Assembly: GCF_001422245.1 (NCBI RefSeq)
Contig: NZ_LMMM01000017.1
Coordinates: forward strand, 129,541-193,540
Direction of reading: 5' to 3'
Origin: Rhizobium sp. Leaf262
GTDB lineage: Bacteria; Pseudomonadota; Alphaproteobacteria; Rhizobiales; Rhizobiaceae
DNA length: 64,000 nucleotides
Within the stretch, counting starts at the first letter, position 1; each line of letters begins with the position of its first letter. The position numbers and the translations under genes are program-made. A model generated the notes under the pieces. That model searched no databases, was not told the DNA's origin, and saw only the letters and a program-made list of their open reading frames with translations. Positions 17,356-26,452 of this stretch are shown here, one piece after another.

Positions 17356-18059
17356 AGGGCTTCGACCTCTGGGCGATCTTGAGCAATCAGGAATACATTG
17401 GGATGCTTATCCACGGCATCGAGATGACATTCGTCATCTTCCTCGGGTCGTGGTCGCTGGCGATGTCGCTGGCACTCATCTTGCTCGGCATCCGGTTTTC
17501 ACCCTTCCGCTTCGGAGACCGCCTTGTCGCTGCATACGTCTCCTACCATCGCAATGTGCCGACGTTGGTGCAATTGATGCTCTGGTATTTCGGCATCTTT
17601 ACGCTGCTGCCCTCTGGCTTGACCAATTGGCTGACCGACCACAATGCCGAAGCCATTTTCGCCGTTGTGGGGCTGGGCCTTTGCCAAGCTGCCTATTTCA
17701 GTGAAGATTTACGCTCCGGTCTCCGCTCGGTTGGCTCGGGTCAGATGGAAGCCGCCAAGGCCCTGGGTCACGGATACATCTCGGCCATGCGTTTCATCAT
17801 CATGCCGCAAGGCGTGCGCAATGCCCTTCCACCACTCATTAATCACAGTGTGTCCCTGTTCAAGAACAGCAGTCTGGCTCTCGTCATTGGCGCGTCCGAA
17901 CTGACGCATGCGATCAAGGAAATCGAAAATCTCAGCTTCCAGACCTTTGAGATCTATCTGGTCGGCACCGTCCTCTACCTGTTCTTCTCCCTGCTGATCA
18001 TGGGGGCCGGTTCCTATCTGTCGATGCGCCTCGATCCGGTATGGAGGGCGCGCGCATGA
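17352..18059 (+). CDS. Polar amino-acid ABC transporter permease (HisM/HisQ type), first
   Basis: A protein of 235 residues starting at GTG 17352, four bases inside the SDR end. It has about five membrane segments. The EAA loop GQMEAAKALGHGYISAMRFI followed by IMPQGVRNALPP is characteristic of the polar amino-acid transporter (PAAT) family. It pairs with the permease encoded directly downstream (4-bp ATGA overlap) and is energised by the ATPase at 18811. Confidence 0.9.
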   Translation: MKGFDLWAILSNQEYIGMLIHGIEMTFVIFLGSWSLAMSLALILLGIRFSPFRFGDRLVAAYVSYHRNVPTLVQLMLWYFGIFTLLPSGLTNWLTDHNAEAIFAVVGLGLCQAAYFSEDLRSGLRSVGSGQMEAAKALGHGYISAMRFIIMPQGVRNALPPLINHSVSLFKNSSLALVIGASELTHAIKEIENLSFQTFEIYLVGTVLYLFFSLLIMGAGSYLSMRLDPVWRARA

Positions 18060-18814
18060 TCGGCGAGATGATCACCATCGTTCAGGACAACTGGCTGCTG
18101 CTGTTGATCGGCCAGTATCCAAACGGCCCGCTTGGCGGTCTGGCGAACACCATCATTCTTTCAGCGCTTGCCATCCTGCTGGCTTTCCCAGTCAGCATTC
18201 TCATGGCGCTGGCGCGCTTATCCAAGTGGCGGGTCTTGCGCTTGCCAGCGACCGTGTTGGTTTATGTCACGCGCGGTGTGCCACTGCTCATGCTCATCTT
18301 GTGGGCCTATTTCCTGATCCCGCTCTGGACAGGTGCGGATGTACCGAGTTTCGCCATCATGCTGGCAACGCTGGTGGTCTATCAGGGCGCGTTTCTCAGT
18401 GAAGTCGTCAGAGGCGGTATCGTTGCCCTCGGTGCCGGTCAGATGGATGCCGCAAGGGCACTTGGTCACAGCTATCTGGGTGCAATGCGCTTCATCATAC
18501 TGCCGCAGGCCCTCTACAATATGATCCCCAGCATGATTTCGACTTTCGTCGCCACGATCAAGGACACCACGCTCGGCTATGTTATCAATGTGCCGGACCT
18601 GACCTTTGCGGCCAGCCAGGTCAACAACCAGCTTCTGACGCAGCCCTTCCAGGTCTTCCTCATTCTGGCCATCGTCTATTACGCCATCTGCTGGAGCCTG
18701 ACCTATCTCGCCAACACAGTCGAGCGCCGCATTGCCAAGCGTCGCGCAGGCGTGGTCGCTCGCCCGCAGCAGGCGGCCTTGGCGCAGGCAAAAATCTTAA
18801 CGGAGCAGCCATGA
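18056..18814 (+). CDS. Polar amino-acid ABC transporter permease (HisM/HisQ type), second
   Basis: A protein of 252 residues from ATG 18056 overlapping the previous stop. It has multiple hydrophobic segments and the EAA loop [20 protein letters not shown] followed by ILPQALYNM. The first 30 residues carry an extra hydrophobic stretch, and the C terminus is Ala/Arg-rich and soluble. It forms the PAAT permease heterodimer with the preceding gene and overlaps the ATPase gene by four bases. Confidence 0.9.
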   Translation: MIGEMITIVQDNWLLLLIGQYPNGPLGGLANTIILSALAILLAFPVSILMALARLSKWRVLRLPATVLVYVTRGVPLLMLILWAYFLIPLWTGADVPSFAIMLATLVVYQGAFLSEVVRGGIVALGAGQMDAARALGHSYLGAMRFIILPQALYNMIPSMISTFVATIKDTTLGYVINVPDLTFAASQVNNQLLTQPFQVFLILAIVYYAICWSLTYLANTVERRIAKRRAGVVARPQQAALAQAKILTEQP

Positions 18815-19566
18815 CAGTATCTTCGACAGAACAGACAATCCGTATTTCGAATGTCTGCAAGAGCTATGGCGACTATCAGGTTTTGAAGAATGTGGACGCG
18901 GAAGTCGCGCGCGGAGAGGTGGTCGTCATTTGCGGGCCCTCCGGCTCAGGCAAATCCACGCTCATCCGCACTGTCAACCGGCTTGAGGAGATTAACAGCG
19001 GGTCCATCACGCTTGACGGTCAGGACATTCACGCAGCGACGAAGACGAGGGAACTCAACCTTCTGCGCAGCCGCGTCGGTTTCGTCTTTCAGAGTTTCAA
19101 TCTGTTCCCGCATCTATCGGTTTTAGAGAACGTCACGATCTCGCCAATCCGTGTCAAAGGCGTTTCACCGGCGGCGGCGCAGGAAAAGGCAACAAAGCTG
19201 CTCGACCGGGTGGGGCTGTCTGACAAGGCGGGCGCCTATCCGGGTCAGTTGTCTGGTGGTCAGCAGCAGCGAGTCGCGATTGCACGCGCGCTTGCCATGG
19301 AGCCACCCGTCATGCTGTTCGATGAGCCGACGAGCGCGCTCGACCCCGAAATGGTCGGCGAAGTTCTGGCCGTCATGAAGGGGCTGGCCTCAGAAGGCAT
19401 GACCATGCTGTGCGTTACACATGAAATGGGCTTCGCCCGTGAAGTTGCCGATCGCATCTGGTTCATCGACGCCGGTGAAATTCTTGAAAAAGCGACGCCA
19501 GAAGAGTTTTTCAACACCCCCCGCCATCCGCGCGCGCAGCGGTTCCTGTCCGATCTGCGCCACTGA
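18811..19566 (+). CDS. Polar amino-acid ABC transporter ATP-binding protein (GlnQ-like)
   Basis: A protein of 251 residues with every ATPase motif intact: Walker [11 protein letters not shown]-loop [11 protein letters not shown], signature [15 protein letters not shown], Walker [15 protein letters not shown] and the switch His in CVTHEMGFA. The sequence style is that of GlnQ/HisP. It powers the two permeases encoded upstream. Overlap of four bases with the preceding gene and 32 bp to the binding-protein gene. Confidence 0.93.
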   Translation: MTVSSTEQTIRISNVCKSYGDYQVLKNVDAEVARGEVVVICGPSGSGKSTLIRTVNRLEEINSGSITLDGQDIHAATKTRELNLLRSRVGFVFQSFNLFPHLSVLENVTISPIRVKGVSPAAAQEKATKLLDRVGLSDKAGAYPGQLSGGQQQRVAIARALAMEPPVMLFDEPTSALDPEMVGEVLAVMKGLASEGMTMLCVTHEMGFAREVADRIWFIDAGEILEKATPEEFFNTPRHPRAQRFLSDLRH

Positions 19567-19598
19567 TACCAAGCAAAATCATAAGAGGAGAACAAGAA

Positions 19599-20435
19599 AT
19601 GAACTGGAAATCCCTGACACTGACGGCGATCCTTGCCTCTACAGTGCTTGCCTCGCCAGCGGCTGCCGATCAGCTGGACACCATCATGAACAACAATGTA
19701 CTGCGTTGCGCGACCTTCGCGGATGTCGTTCCCTTTGCCGCACCCGATCCGAAAACCCGCGAAATGGCTGGCTTCGACGTCGATCTGTGCAACGCCATCG
19801 CCAAGGAACTGGGCGTGAAGGCCGAAGTCAAGCCGGTTTCGGTCGAAGCCCGTGTACCAGAGGTAAAGCTCGGTCGTGTCGATATCACCGTTGCCAACCT
19901 CGCTTACACACAAAGCCGGGCCGAGCAGATCCAGTTCTCCGACCCCTATTATCTGGCTAAGGAAATGCTGATCGTTCCTGTGGATGATGCGGGCAAGAAG
20001 AAGGCCGATTATGAAGGCCAGCGTGTGGCCTCGACCAAAGGCTCTACATCTGAAATGTCGATCAAGCTCAACAAGTCCGATCCGTTGACATTCCAGGATA
20101 CAGCTTCCGCTTACCTCGCCGTCCAACAGGGCAAGGCGCGCGGCATGGTCGCCAACACGATGACGACGACGAAGTTCGTCAACGAATCCAAGACCAAAGG
20201 TAAACCAATGCGGATGATCGAGGAGCCGATGCTGTATCAGCCAATCGGCATCGGCATGGCAAAGGATAATCCCAAGCTGACGGCAAAGATCAACGAAGTC
20301 CTTCGCAAGCTGGATTCTGACGGCGAGATCAACAAGATTTGGGACAAGTGGCTCGGACCGAACACCGAGTACAAGATGTCCCGAACCGACAAGGTCGTTC
20401 CGCTGTCCGAGCTGAAGTTCGACCCGATTCCCTGA
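19599..20435 (+). CDS. Polar amino-acid ABC transporter substrate-binding protein
   Basis: A protein of 278 residues with a Sec signal peptide (MNWKSLTLTAILASTVLA, cut near ASPAAA). The mature protein shows GFDVDLCNAIAKELGVKAE, the core of bacterial family-3 solute-binding proteins, and GRVDITVANLAYTQSRAEQI with QFSDPYYLAKEML. It delivers an amino-acid-like ligand in the periplasm. A strong GAGGAG site precedes the ATG. It is followed by a GC-rich hairpin, which often keeps binding-protein mRNA more abundant than the rest of the operon. Confidence 0.9.
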   Translation: MNWKSLTLTAILASTVLASPAAADQLDTIMNNNVLRCATFADVVPFAAPDPKTREMAGFDVDLCNAIAKELGVKAEVKPVSVEARVPEVKLGRVDITVANLAYTQSRAEQIQFSDPYYLAKEMLIVPVDDAGKKKADYEGQRVASTKGSTSEMSIKLNKSDPLTFQDTASAYLAVQQGKARGMVANTMTTTKFVNESKTKGKPMRMIEEPMLYQPIGIGMAKDNPKLTAKINEVLRKLDSDGEINKIWDKWLGPNTEYKMSRTDKVVPLSELKFDPIP

Positions 20436-20492
20436 TGCTGCCGGGCAAAGCCACGGCCACAATCTGAACCACAGCACTTAAACTTAATAAAA

Positions 20493-20513
20493 GCGGCGGG
20501 ACGCTCCCGCCGC
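20493..20513 (+). terminator. GC hairpin between binding-protein and RraA genes
   Basis: GCGGCGGGA at 20493-20501 pairs perfectly with TCCCGCCGC at 20505-20513 around a three-base loop. No T run follows, so partial termination or mRNA stabilisation is more likely than full termination; the RraA-like gene begins 24 bp later. Confidence 0.6.
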
Positions 20514-20536
20514 CGTCCTTACCACGGGAGGTTTTT

Positions 20537-21211
20537 ATGATCCACATTAAAGATATCGCAGAACGGCCGAGCAAGGCAGACATCGACGCGCTTTCGAAGT
20601 TTTCGCCAGCCACCATTCACGAGGCACAGGGCCGTAAAGGTGCACTTTCCTCCCGTCTTAAGCCGGTTGATTACCGGATGAAACTGTGTGGCCCTGCATT
20701 CACGGTCAAGTGCGCGCCGCGCGACAACATTATGCTGCAACTGGCGATCAACTACGCCAAGCCCGGTGACATCATCGTCGTTTCCGCCGGTGAGTACGAG
20801 GAAGCTGGCTCCTTCGGTGACGTGCTGGCCAATGCTTGCCTCGCCAAGGGCATCGGCGGTCTGGTCACAGACACAGGCGTACGTGACACGCTACAATTGA
20901 GAGACCTCGGTTTCCCTGTGTTTTCGCTCAGCGTCTGCATCAAGGGTACGGTCAAGGAAACGATCGCGGCGGTCAACGACAGCATCATCGTTGGTGGTGA
21001 GATCATTAATCCCGGGGACATCATCGTCGGGGACGCAGATGGGCTCGTGGTCGTGCGTCGGGAAGATGCGCAAGAGTCGGCTAGACTTTCTCAAATCCGT
21101 GAAGACGCCGAAGCAGGTTATATCGAAGCCTACAAGCAGGGCAAATCGGTTATCGAAGTTAGCAATCTGGAGCCTGTTTTGAAGGCAAAAGGTCTCGTTA
21201 TAGATATCTGA
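20537..21211 (+). CDS. RraA-like 4-hydroxy-4-methyl-2-oxoglutarate aldolase/oxaloacetate decarboxylase family protein
   Basis: A protein of 224 residues. The active-site block GGLVTDTGVRDTLQLRDLGF contains the Gly-Gly...Asp...Arg-Asp pattern of the class II HMG/CHA pyruvate aldolases that also gave rise to RraA. NPGDIIVGDADGLVVVRRED is the second conserved block. GGAGG lies seven bases before the ATG. An aldolase or decarboxylase acting on a 2-oxo acid fits a pathway with an upstream aminotransferase and SDR. Older annotations call this family dimethylmenaquinone methyltransferase, which is not supported by these motifs. Confidence 0.83.
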   Translation: MIHIKDIAERPSKADIDALSKFSPATIHEAQGRKGALSSRLKPVDYRMKLCGPAFTVKCAPRDNIMLQLAINYAKPGDIIVVSAGEYEEAGSFGDVLANACLAKGIGGLVTDTGVRDTLQLRDLGFPVFSLSVCIKGTVKETIAAVNDSIIVGGEIINPGDIIVGDADGLVVVRREDAQESARLSQIREDAEAGYIEAYKQGKSVIEVSNLEPVLKAKGLVIDI

Positions 21212-21261
21212 TCTTCAAGAACTGCACGAAATGCATGAGGCGTTTCGTGCTCTCCCACCTG

Positions 21262-21289
21262 AACGGCGTAACGCTCTTTACGCCGTTTT
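21262..21289 (+). terminator. Rho-independent terminator after the RraA-like gene
   Basis: AACGGCGTAA at 21262-21271 pairs with TTACGCCGTT at 21278-21287 around a six-base loop, followed by TT and G. The stem sits 50 bp after the RraA stop and 36 bp before the next gene, separating the amino-acid-type operon from the idonate operon. Confidence 0.7.
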
Positions 21290-21325
21290 GCTCATGCAGT
21301 CCGTTGTTGAGGGAACGAGGTTCCG

Positions 21326-22096
21326 ATGACTTTTCCACTTTTTGACCTTTCCGGTTCACGTGTCCTGATCACGGGTTCTTCGCAGGGGATCGGGCTGGCG
21401 CTCGCCAAAGGATTGATCGACCACGGCGCGTCGGTGGTTCTGAATGGTCGCGACACGGTCAAACTCGCCGATGCAGCGGCAGCTCTGAAAACGGAAACAG
21501 GCGTTTCTGTCGAAACCGCAGATTTCGACGTGACCAATGAGGAAGCCGTTAACCGCGGTGTCGCATCCATCGAGCAAAATGCAGGCCCTATCGACATTCT
21601 CATCAACAACGCCGGCATGCAGTTTCGTACCGCACTTGAAGATTTTCCAGCGGATCGCTGGGAGCAACTACTGAAAACCAATATTTCGAGCGTCTTTTAC
21701 GTTGGCAAGGCAGTTGCGAGGCATATGATTAAGCGAGGGCGCGGCAAGATCATCAATGTTGCATCCGTGCAAAGCGAACTCGCCCGTCCGGGTATCGCAC
21801 CCTATACCGCGACCAAGGGTGCGGTGAAGAACCTGACGAGGGGCATGTGCACCGACTGGGCAAAATACGGCCTTCAAGTGAATGCGATCGCTCCTGGTTA
21901 TTTCAAAACGCCGCTCAATCAGGCGCTCGTTGATAGCGAAGAGTTTTCATCCTGGCTTGAGAAGCGCACGCCTGCTGCCCGATGGGGCAATGTCGATGAA
22001 CTTGTCGGCGCTGCTGTCTTCCTGTCCGGCAAAGCTTCCTCTTTCGTGAACGGTCATACGCTCTATGTCGACGGTGGCATTACAGTTTCCCTCTAA
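21326..22096 (+). CDS. idnO: Gluconate 5-dehydrogenase-like SDR
   Basis: A protein of 256 residues with a classical SDR set: TGSSQGIGLALAKGL, NNAGMQFRTALEDF, catalytic Ser in NVASVQSE, active-site YTATKGAVKNL, and APGYFKTPLNQAL. These are close to the IdnO/gluconate 5-dehydrogenase group, which reduces 5-ketogluconate to gluconate. Its neighbours, a gluconokinase and an L-idonate 5-dehydrogenase-type enzyme, support that assignment: idonate is oxidised to 5-ketogluconate, reduced to gluconate, then phosphorylated. Confidence 0.85.
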   Translation: MTFPLFDLSGSRVLITGSSQGIGLALAKGLIDHGASVVLNGRDTVKLADAAAALKTETGVSVETADFDVTNEEAVNRGVASIEQNAGPIDILINNAGMQFRTALEDFPADRWEQLLKTNISSVFYVGKAVARHMIKRGRGKIINVASVQSELARPGIAPYTATKGAVKNLTRGMCTDWAKYGLQVNAIAPGYFKTPLNQALVDSEEFSSWLEKRTPAARWGNVDELVGAAVFLSGKASSFVNGHTLYVDGGITVSL

Positions 22097-22652
22097 GCTG
22101 AATGGAGCTCGGGGACCCATTGTGGTGATGGGTGTCTCGGGATGCGGCAAGTCGTCCGTTGGCCAGCAGTTGGCCTCCATTCTCGGCTATCGTTTCATTG
22201 AAGGCGATAGCCGTCATCCAACCGAAAATGTGGAAAAGATGCGCAACGGCATCGCGCTGGTCGATGCAGATCGGTGGCCTTGGCTTGAAGCGCTTGGTGC
22301 CGAACTGAGCCAAGAAGGAAACACGGTAATATCCTGCTCGTCTCTCAAGCGATCCTATCGTGATCTCTTGCGAGCAAAAGCAGGGCGGTCGCTGATATTC
22401 GTTTTCTTGAATGGCTCGCGTTCTACGCTGGTCTCAAGGATGGCGGCGAGGGACGGTCACTATATGCCGCTGTCGTTGCTTGAAAGCCAGTTGGCAACGC
22501 TGGAAATTCCTGTCGGAGAGCCGGATGTCGTCACTGTTGAGATCGAGCAGCCTGTCGAAAGAATAGTTTCAGAAGCAATTGCTCGCATCGCTGGATCGAC
22601 TTTGCGGCAGCAACAGAAAAAATTAATAAGATTGTCATGGAGGAAACGGTGA
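22065..22652 (+). CDS. Gluconokinase
   Basis: About 195 residues. PIVVMGVSGCGKSSVGQQLA is the P-loop of small gluconokinases, GDSRHPTENVEKMRNGIAL the substrate-binding block with the conserved Asp/His, and SCSSLKRSYRDLLR the following Cys-Ser-Leu-Lys motif. It phosphorylates D-gluconate to 6-phosphogluconate. The ATG at 22065 overlaps the SDR gene by 32 bp in another frame. There is no clear ribosome-binding site there, and a GTG at 22122 with GGGGA upstream is an alternative. The stop shares its last base with the ATG of the next gene. Confidence 0.88.
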   Translation: MSTVALQFPSKLNGARGPIVVMGVSGCGKSSVGQQLASILGYRFIEGDSRHPTENVEKMRNGIALVDADRWPWLEALGAELSQEGNTVISCSSLKRSYRDLLRAKAGRSLIFVFLNGSRSTLVSRMAARDGHYMPLSLLESQLATLEIPVGEPDVVTVEIEQPVERIVSEAIARIAGSTLRQQQKKLIRLSWRKR

Positions 22653-23596
22653 TGAAACCGGAAATTCTGCTCGTCGGTCCGTATCCGGAATGGGACCTTG
22701 TCGAACTGGAAGTGCAATACAACGTTCGCAAGCTTTATGAGGCTGCGGAAAAGGATGTATTTCTTGAAACGCATGGCCCTCAAATTCGTGCAATCGCGAC
22801 CCGTGGTGAACTCGGCGCGTCCGCTGAGCTGATCAATAAGCTTCCGAAGCTCGAAATTGTCTCAATTTATGGGGTCGGCTACGACGCGGTCGATCTTAAG
22901 GCCTGCCGCGAGCGTGGCATTCGCGTGACGAACACCCCGGACGTGCTGACCAATGACGTTGCCGATCTCGGCATCGGCATGATGCTCGCCCAGTCGCGCG
23001 GGATCATTGGCGCAGAAACATGGGTGAAGGATGGGAGCTGGCGAGAGAAGGGTCTCTATCCCCTGAAGCGTAGGGTATGGGGCCGGAAAGCCGGCGTGAT
23101 TGGTCTCGGTCGCATCGGTTTTGAAGTCGCAAAGCGCCTCAAAGGTTTTGATATGGATATCGCCTACAGCGACGTCGATGCCAAGCCATATGCAGATGGT
23201 ATGACGTTCATCGCCAATCCCATCGAGCTAGCGCGTCACGCGGATTTCCTATTTGTCACGCTCGCCGCGTCGGCTGCCACGAAACATATCGTTTCCAAAG
23301 ACGTCATCGAGGCATTGGGACCCGAGGGCATGCTGATCAACATCTCGCGTGCATCCAACATCGATGAGGAAGCATTGCTGACAGCGTTGGAAACCGGCGC
23401 GGTGGGCTCGGCGGCACTCGATGTGTTCGAGGGTGAGCCGAAACTCAATCCACGTTTTCTTAATCTCCACAACGTGCTTGTCCAGCCACATCACGCCTCC
23501 GGCACGATCGAGACCCGCAAAGCCATGGGCAAGCTGGTGCGAGACAATCTCGCCGCCCATTTCGAGGGCGTGGTCCTGCCAACACCTGTACTGTAA
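22652..23596 (+). CDS. D-isomer 2-hydroxyacid dehydrogenase
   Basis: A protein of 314 residues. The Rossmann loop GVIGLGRIGFEVAKRL, ITNT-like IRVTNTPDVLTNDVADLGIG, ISRASNIDEEAL and the catalytic His in LVQPHHASGTIETR define the family. It would interconvert 2-keto and 2-hydroxy acids with NAD(P)H; in this context a 2-ketogluconate or 2-keto-L-idonate reductase is likely. The start at ATG 22652 is chosen because GGAGG is nine bases ahead and the ATG shares a base with the gluconokinase stop. Confidence 0.88.
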   Translation: MKPEILLVGPYPEWDLVELEVQYNVRKLYEAAEKDVFLETHGPQIRAIATRGELGASAELINKLPKLEIVSIYGVGYDAVDLKACRERGIRVTNTPDVLTNDVADLGIGMMLAQSRGIIGAETWVKDGSWREKGLYPLKRRVWGRKAGVIGLGRIGFEVAKRLKGFDMDIAYSDVDAKPYADGMTFIANPIELARHADFLFVTLAASAATKHIVSKDVIEALGPEGMLINISRASNIDEEALLTALETGAVGSAALDVFEGEPKLNPRFLNLHNVLVQPHHASGTIETRKAMGKLVRDNLAAHFEGVVLPTPVL

Positions 23597-23606
23597 GGAT
23601 AGCTCC

Positions 23607-24638
23607 ATGAAAGCCGTCGTCATTCATTCAGCCAAAGACCTGCGGATCGAAGAACGGGAAGCCGAAAGCCTCGCTGCAGGGCAGGTGGAGGTTGCGATCG
23701 AAGCCGGTGGCATCTGCGGCTCCGATCTGCATTACTACAATCATGGCGGTTTCGGTACCGTTCGCCTTCGTGAGCCAATGATCCTGGGACATGAGGTCGC
23801 TGGAACAATCCGGGCACTGGGAGCAGGCGTTTCAAACCTCGCCGTCGGTGACCGGGTCGCGGTATCGCCCAGCCGCCCCTGCAATGCCTGTGAATATTGC
23901 CTGAAGGGTCAGCAGAATCATTGCTTGAACATGCGCTTTTATGGATCGGCCATGCCGATGCCGCACATTCAGGGCGCGTTCCGTGAAAGGCTGGTGGCTG
24001 AGGCCTGGCAATGCCACAAGGTGGCGGATGGCGTATCTATCAATGAAGCCGCCATGGCCGAGCCATTCGCGGTGACACTTCATGCGGTCAATCGGGTCGG
24101 CAGTCTCGCTGACAAGCGGGTTCTAGTAACGGGATGCGGTCCGATCGGTGCGCTCGCCATCATCGCCGCACGTGCCCATGGGGCTCGGGAAATCGTGGCG
24201 ACGGATGTCATGGATGCAGTCTTGAAGAAGGCTTTGGAGGTCGGGGCAGATCGAGTCATCAATGTCGCGGAGAACCCAGAAGATCTTTCTGCCTATTCAG
24301 CGAATAAAGGATATTTCGATGTCCAGTTCGAGGCATCCGGAAATGAGCGTGCAGTACGTTCGGGGCTAGAGGTTTTGCGACCGCGATCGACAGTTGTCCA
24401 ACTGGGCCTCGGAGGCGACGTGTCTATCCCGCAAAATATGGTTGTCGCTAAAGAAATCGAAATGAAGGGCACATTCCGCTTTCATGAAGAATTCGGTCTG
24501 GCCGTTGATCTCATCGGCAAACGTCGCGTCGATCTCAAACCATTGCTCACCGGAACCTTTCCTCTCAATGATGCCGTAACAGCATTCGAAGTTGCAGGTG
24601 ACAGAAACCGCTCGATGAAAGTGCAAATTGATTTTTAG
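23607..24638 (+). CDS. idnD: L-idonate 5-dehydrogenase (zinc-dependent MDR)
   Basis: A protein of 343 residues. GGICGSDLHYY carries the catalytic zinc Cys, GHEVAG the His-Glu pair, CNACEYCLKGQQNHC the four structural-zinc cysteines, and VLVTGCGPIGALAI the NAD(P)-binding loop. The polyol-dehydrogenase pattern plus neighbouring gluconate 5-dehydrogenase and gluconokinase genes point to IdnD, oxidising L-idonate to 5-ketogluconate. It is the last gene of the operon; 151 bp follow before the convergent SGNH gene. No importer or regulator for idonate is in this operon. Confidence 0.85.
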   Translation: MKAVVIHSAKDLRIEEREAESLAAGQVEVAIEAGGICGSDLHYYNHGGFGTVRLREPMILGHEVAGTIRALGAGVSNLAVGDRVAVSPSRPCNACEYCLKGQQNHCLNMRFYGSAMPMPHIQGAFRERLVAEAWQCHKVADGVSINEAAMAEPFAVTLHAVNRVGSLADKRVLVTGCGPIGALAIIAARAHGAREIVATDVMDAVLKKALEVGADRVINVAENPEDLSAYSANKGYFDVQFEASGNERAVRSGLEVLRPRSTVVQLGLGGDVSIPQNMVVAKEIEMKGTFRFHEEFGLAVDLIGKRRVDLKPLLTGTFPLNDAVTAFEVAGDRNRSMKVQIDF

Positions 24639-24789
24639 TCACGATCATCCAGATCTCCAGCGGGTACTGCTGAGTAGAACGCGCAAAAATAGAGGGCTGT
24701 AACGTCAAACTCGAGATTGGTAAACATTTTTATCTGCGTGGCCAGCAGTTCAATTCCGCTCAAGAGCTACAAGAGGTTTGCCGCTTGCC

Positions 24790-25416
24790 TCAGTTCAGCA
24801 GACCCGAGGTTGTTCTGAGCGCTTCCGACCAAACCGCATATCCTGCTCCATTTAGATGAACCAGATCTGGCAAATAATAACGGAACATGGGCAGTCCGTT
24901 TTCCCCGATGAGGCCGACGTTCGGGTCAAACCACGTCGTGTGTTCGCAACTGTTACACCAGTCGCGCGCCTCTTGGTTAAAGAGATCGAATTCATGGCGG
25001 TAAATCCAGCGCGCTGGACTTTGCTTGATCGCCAGAACAACCACATCCGCGCGTGGTAACGCTTGAGAGATGCGATCACGCAAATCCTGCAGGTGCCGAA
25101 GGGTTGTTTCAGCCTTGAGGCCGTCGCTAGCAATATCGTTCTCACCGAAATAAAGCAGCACTTTGGCTGGCTTCAGTGGAACAAGGACTTGGTGCAGGTA
25201 GTGGCTGGCAGAAAGGTACGTGCCGCCGCCAAATCCGAGATTGACGATATCCAGCGAGCCAAGATCCTCGGCGACTGAGCTCCAGATCCGAAATGAGGAG
25301 GATCCATACAAGGCGATCGGGTTGTCTGGAAGACCGATGCGCTGAAGGCGGGCAAGAATGGCAATGATATCGTTTTCGTGTCGACTGGTGCCGATATTAG
25401 CTGGGAAGTCGTGCAT
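24790..25416 (-). CDS. SGNH/GDSL-type hydrolase
   Basis: A protein of 208 residues with the four SGNH blocks. Block I is ALYGSSSFRIW, where the usual GDS is GSS but the nucleophile Ser is present. Block II Gly is in LGFGGGTYL, block III is YFGENDI (Gly, Asn), and block V is DLVHLNGAGY (Asp, His). No signal peptide is seen, so it is cytoplasmic. It lies 66 bp after dgoK on the same strand with AGGA before the ATG, so it is probably co-transcribed. An esterase or lactonase releasing a sugar acid is plausible but unproved. Confidence 0.75.
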   Translation of the reverse strand: MHDFPANIGTSRHENDIIAILARLQRIGLPDNPIALYGSSSFRIWSSVAEDLGSLDIVNLGFGGGTYLSASHYLHQVLVPLKPAKVLLYFGENDIASDGLKAETTLRHLQDLRDRISQALPRADVVVLAIKQSPARWIYRHEFDLFNQEARDWCNSCEHTTWFDPNVGLIGENGLPMFRYYLPDLVHLNGAGYAVWSEALRTTSGLLN

Positions 25417-25482
25417 GGCAGTCCTGAAACATCTGGCTTGAAAGACGAATGACGCAATCTGGGGCTCGGCGGAAAATCGAGG

Positions 25483-26394
25483 TTAAGATAGTGTTTGCTT
25501 AAGGATAGCCAGCGCCCCTTTCGTCAGGGTGTCATCCACAGCCACGGATGTCTTGAGACCGAATATATCTGCGGCAACCACGTAGAGATCGTTGAGCCCG
25601 TCATTACCGACGATAGCTGCGTCTTCTCCTTCAGCATACCATCCGGCTTCTCGGGCTTGCCGAAACTCCTGCCCGATGACCAGTCCCCGCACATAGGAAC
25701 GCAGCTGCTCCGACGATAGGTGGCCGACAAGGCCGCCGGTTCGCGATGAAAACAGCAGCGACAGCATGGCGGCAGATTGCTTTGCCTCTCTCAAACCCCA
25801 GCGATAGGCTTCCGGATCATCGACCGGCGGCTGCGCGGAACCTCGCGCAATGAAGGAGTGATTGATGAGAAGGTTGAAAATTTCACCAGTCACGAATGTC
25901 TGAAAGCCATCGATTCGTCCCCCCTTAATGCGCGCCCACTTGCTGTGGGTGCCGGGGACGATAAGGGTGGCGTCTCCGCCAAGGCCGTGGCCAACGATCT
26001 GGGTTTCCTCACCGCGCATCACGTCCGGGAAGGGCTGGCGCGCGGGGTCGTTCAAACCGGGCAGGAAAACGAGATCGGACCCGTTCGGCAGCAAGCCTCG
26101 CACCGTGCCGGCGGCAAGTTCTGCAGGGCCTGCCGGGCACGGAACATAAGCGACCTCGACCCAGCCATTGCGGCTAGTGATCATACCGAGTGCGGCAACG
26201 GGCAAGGCCCCGTGAAGTGAGAACCAGGGTGCAAGCGCAGCCATCAGCGCCGCCTCATGCTTACCCTTATCAAGGCTTGTAATGCCGTCGGCAGTTTCAA
26301 GATGATCGAGCTCTTCGCCGCCTTCACCAGCCAGCGTCGCTCGTAGTGATGTCGTACCCCAGTCAACGATGATCGATGTCGGCAGTGCTGCCAT
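25483..26394 (-). CDS. dgoK: 2-dehydro-3-deoxygalactonokinase
   Basis: A protein of 303 residues. IIVDWGTTSLRATL is the phosphate-1 region of the DgoK kinases, MITSRNGWVEVAYVPCPAGP the second block, MRGEETQIVGH the third, and VPGTHSKWARIKGGRI the substrate/ATP block. It phosphorylates 2-keto-3-deoxygalactonate (or the gluconate epimer). GAGGAGG lies seven bases before the ATG. It is divergent from the sugar-acid operon starting at 26508, sharing a short 113 bp control region with two operator-like repeats. Confidence 0.9.
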   Translation of the reverse strand: MAALPTSIIVDWGTTSLRATLAGEGGEELDHLETADGITSLDKGKHEAALMAALAPWFSLHGALPVAALGMITSRNGWVEVAYVPCPAGPAELAAGTVRGLLPNGSDLVFLPGLNDPARQPFPDVMRGEETQIVGHGLGGDATLIVPGTHSKWARIKGGRIDGFQTFVTGEIFNLLINHSFIARGSAQPPVDDPEAYRWGLREAKQSAAMLSLLFSSRTGGLVGHLSSEQLRSYVRGLVIGQEFRQAREAGWYAEGEDAAIVGNDGLNDLYVVAADIFGLKTSVAVDDTLTKGALAILKQTLS

Positions 26395-26452
26395 GTCTTG
26401 ACCTCCTCATTCATTTCATTTGTGGGCTTGTCATAAGTCGGAAGACTAGATA

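Noticed and set aside
19260..20477. Minus-strand frame of 405 residues opposite the PAAT ATPase and binding protein
   Set aside because: Both plus-strand genes are intact; the reverse product has no motif.
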